A stretch of 64,000 bases of DNA, taken from the NCBI GenBank assembly GCA_020746995.1, contig JAGPXD010000002.1, forward strand, positions 5,642,001-5,706,000. Direction: 5' to 3'. The position numbers and the translations under genes are program-made. Below the pieces are notes generated by a model, which saw only the letters and a list, made by a program, of their open reading frames with translations, made no database searches and was not told the origin of the DNA. Positions 63,411 through 64,000 of the stretch are shown here, in pieces. The first letter of the stretch is position 1, and every line of letters begins with the position of its first letter. Origin of the DNA: Plectosphaerella cucumerina (Eukaryota > Ascomycota > Sordariomycetes > Glomerellales > Plectosphaerellaceae).

Positions 63411-64000
63411 TCATCTGTTCCGGTTGCCCGACCACCTCTTGACCATGACCTCCCGAACACTGTACAGCTTGAAGACCTCTGCGGGTCCCTTCTCGCACGC
63501 CTCTTCCAACAGGTGAGGAGGCGGCACCTCAACGTACACGAGCACGAGGCTCTTCATGACCTGGCTGAGCACGCGCACCACCCCGTGCAGCCAGTGCCAC
63601 GACTTTTGAAAGACGCGCGGGTCGTTCTGCTTCCACCACTCATGCGTGTAGGACGGCATGACGATGACGCCAAACTCGGCGTGGTCGAACACCGGGCCCC
63701 GGGCGTACAGCATCCAGTCCATGGCGAACTTGATGCCGGGACGGGGCACCCAGCCGAGCGAGCGGAAATGATGGTACACGGCGTAGTGGACGAGGAACGG
63801 GTCGTCAGGCTCCAGCTTGGACTCTGCCCGTGGCGGGAAGTAGGAGTGCTGTCGGAGAGCCGTGAAGAGCGACGCCGTGTCCAGGTGTCCCTTGCCTGAG
63901 GGTTCTCTGACTTTGAGGACTCCCATGCCAAAGGCAAGGAAGAATGCCTCCTCGACAGTGAGTTGCAAGTGCTCCTTGTCGACAATGTCGTCGATCGAGA
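63411..64000 (-). CDS. SEN2: tRNA-splicing endonuclease subunit Sen2, 5' end outside the window
   Basis: The open frame runs from the right window edge to the stop at 63411, so only about 196 C-terminal residues are seen. The C-terminal nuclease fold is clear: VEEAFFLAFGMGVLKV, VHYAVYHHFRSLGWVPRPGIKFAMDWMLYARGPVFDHAEFGVIVMP, then SLVLVYVEVPPP. The Tyr in YAVYHHFRS, the His of FDHAEF and the Lys of MKSLVL are candidates for the catalytic triad. Sen2 cuts the 5' splice site of intron-containing pre-tRNAs as part of the Sen2/15/34/54 complex. The N-terminal half, often divergent, is not in this window. Confidence 0.85.
   Translation of the reverse strand, partial: SIDDIVDKEHLQLTVEEAFFLAFGMGVLKVREPSGKGHLDTASLFTALRQHSYFPPRAESKLEPDDPFLVHYAVYHHFRSLGWVPRPGIKFAMDWMLYARGPVFDHAEFGVIVMPSYTHEWWKQNDPRVFQKSWHWLHGVVRVLSQVMKSLVLVYVEVPPPHLLEEACEKGPAEVFKLYSVREVMVKRWSGNRNR

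Overview
The window is nuclear DNA of a filamentous ascomycete (Pezizomycotina, most likely Sordariomycetes). It is GC-rich. Genes are single-copy, lie on both strands and are interrupted by short introns of roughly 48-110 bases with GT...AG ends and CTAAC/CTGAC-type branch sites. The gene set is fungal: ERG7-type oxidosqualene cyclase, AA11 LPMO, C2H2 plus fungal-specific transcription factor, URC4, GTR1, MIM1 and Pth11-like rhodopsin-fold receptor. No transposon, CRISPR array or rRNA was recognised. One tRNA-Asp is present. Exon joins were worked out by eye from splice signals, reading phase and family conservation.

Layout. 1-1.5 kb: broken coding fragments, then tRNA-Asp. 1.86-6.14 kb: a three-gene erythritol/erythrulose catabolic cluster (triosephosphate-isomerase-like EYI1, DAK-family kinase EYK1, RpiB-like EYI2). 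6.1-10.6 kb: a long gene-free stretch. 10.6-19 kb: housekeeping block with URC4 (uracil catabolism), OXA1 and MIM1 (inner- and outer-membrane mitochondrial insertases), the p47/Shp1 UBX protein and the GTR1 Rag GTPase. 20-31.3 kb: accessory genes, namely AA11 LPMO, rhodopsin-fold receptor, bZIP factor, SDR, DUF4743-type Nudix hydrolase and secreted bicovalent flavin oxidase. 34-45.4 kb: Cys-rich GPI protein, metallophosphoesterase, TauD dioxygenase divergent from an UNC93-like transporter, CAP/PR-1 protein, PEP-mutase/ICL-like enzyme and secreted GMC oxidoreductase. 46.2-54.5 kb: a Gfd2-like protein, a large C2H2 regulator, a YAR1-like ankyrin protein and SPO11. 55.4-64 kb: oxidosqualene cyclase, SGT1, a gamma-butyrobetaine-hydroxylase-like dioxygenase, a CE12 rhamnogalacturonan acetylesterase and the 3' part of SEN2, which runs off the window.

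How genes work together. EYI1, EYK1 and EYI2 would turn L-erythrulose into D-erythrose-4-phosphate for the pentose phosphate pathway. EYK1 and EYI2 share a divergent promoter. MIM1 and OXA1 are consecutive on one strand. The TauD enzyme and the UNC93-like transporter are divergently paired, as in uptake-plus-catabolism units. Five to six proteins look secreted or GPI-anchored (LPMO, flavin oxidase, GMC oxidase, CE12 esterase, CAP protein, Cys-rich protein), which fits a saprotroph or plant-associated lifestyle.

Most notable: the SPO11 gene is complete in exon structure but carries an in-frame TAG where the family has a conserved tryptophan, which would remove the Toprim domain.
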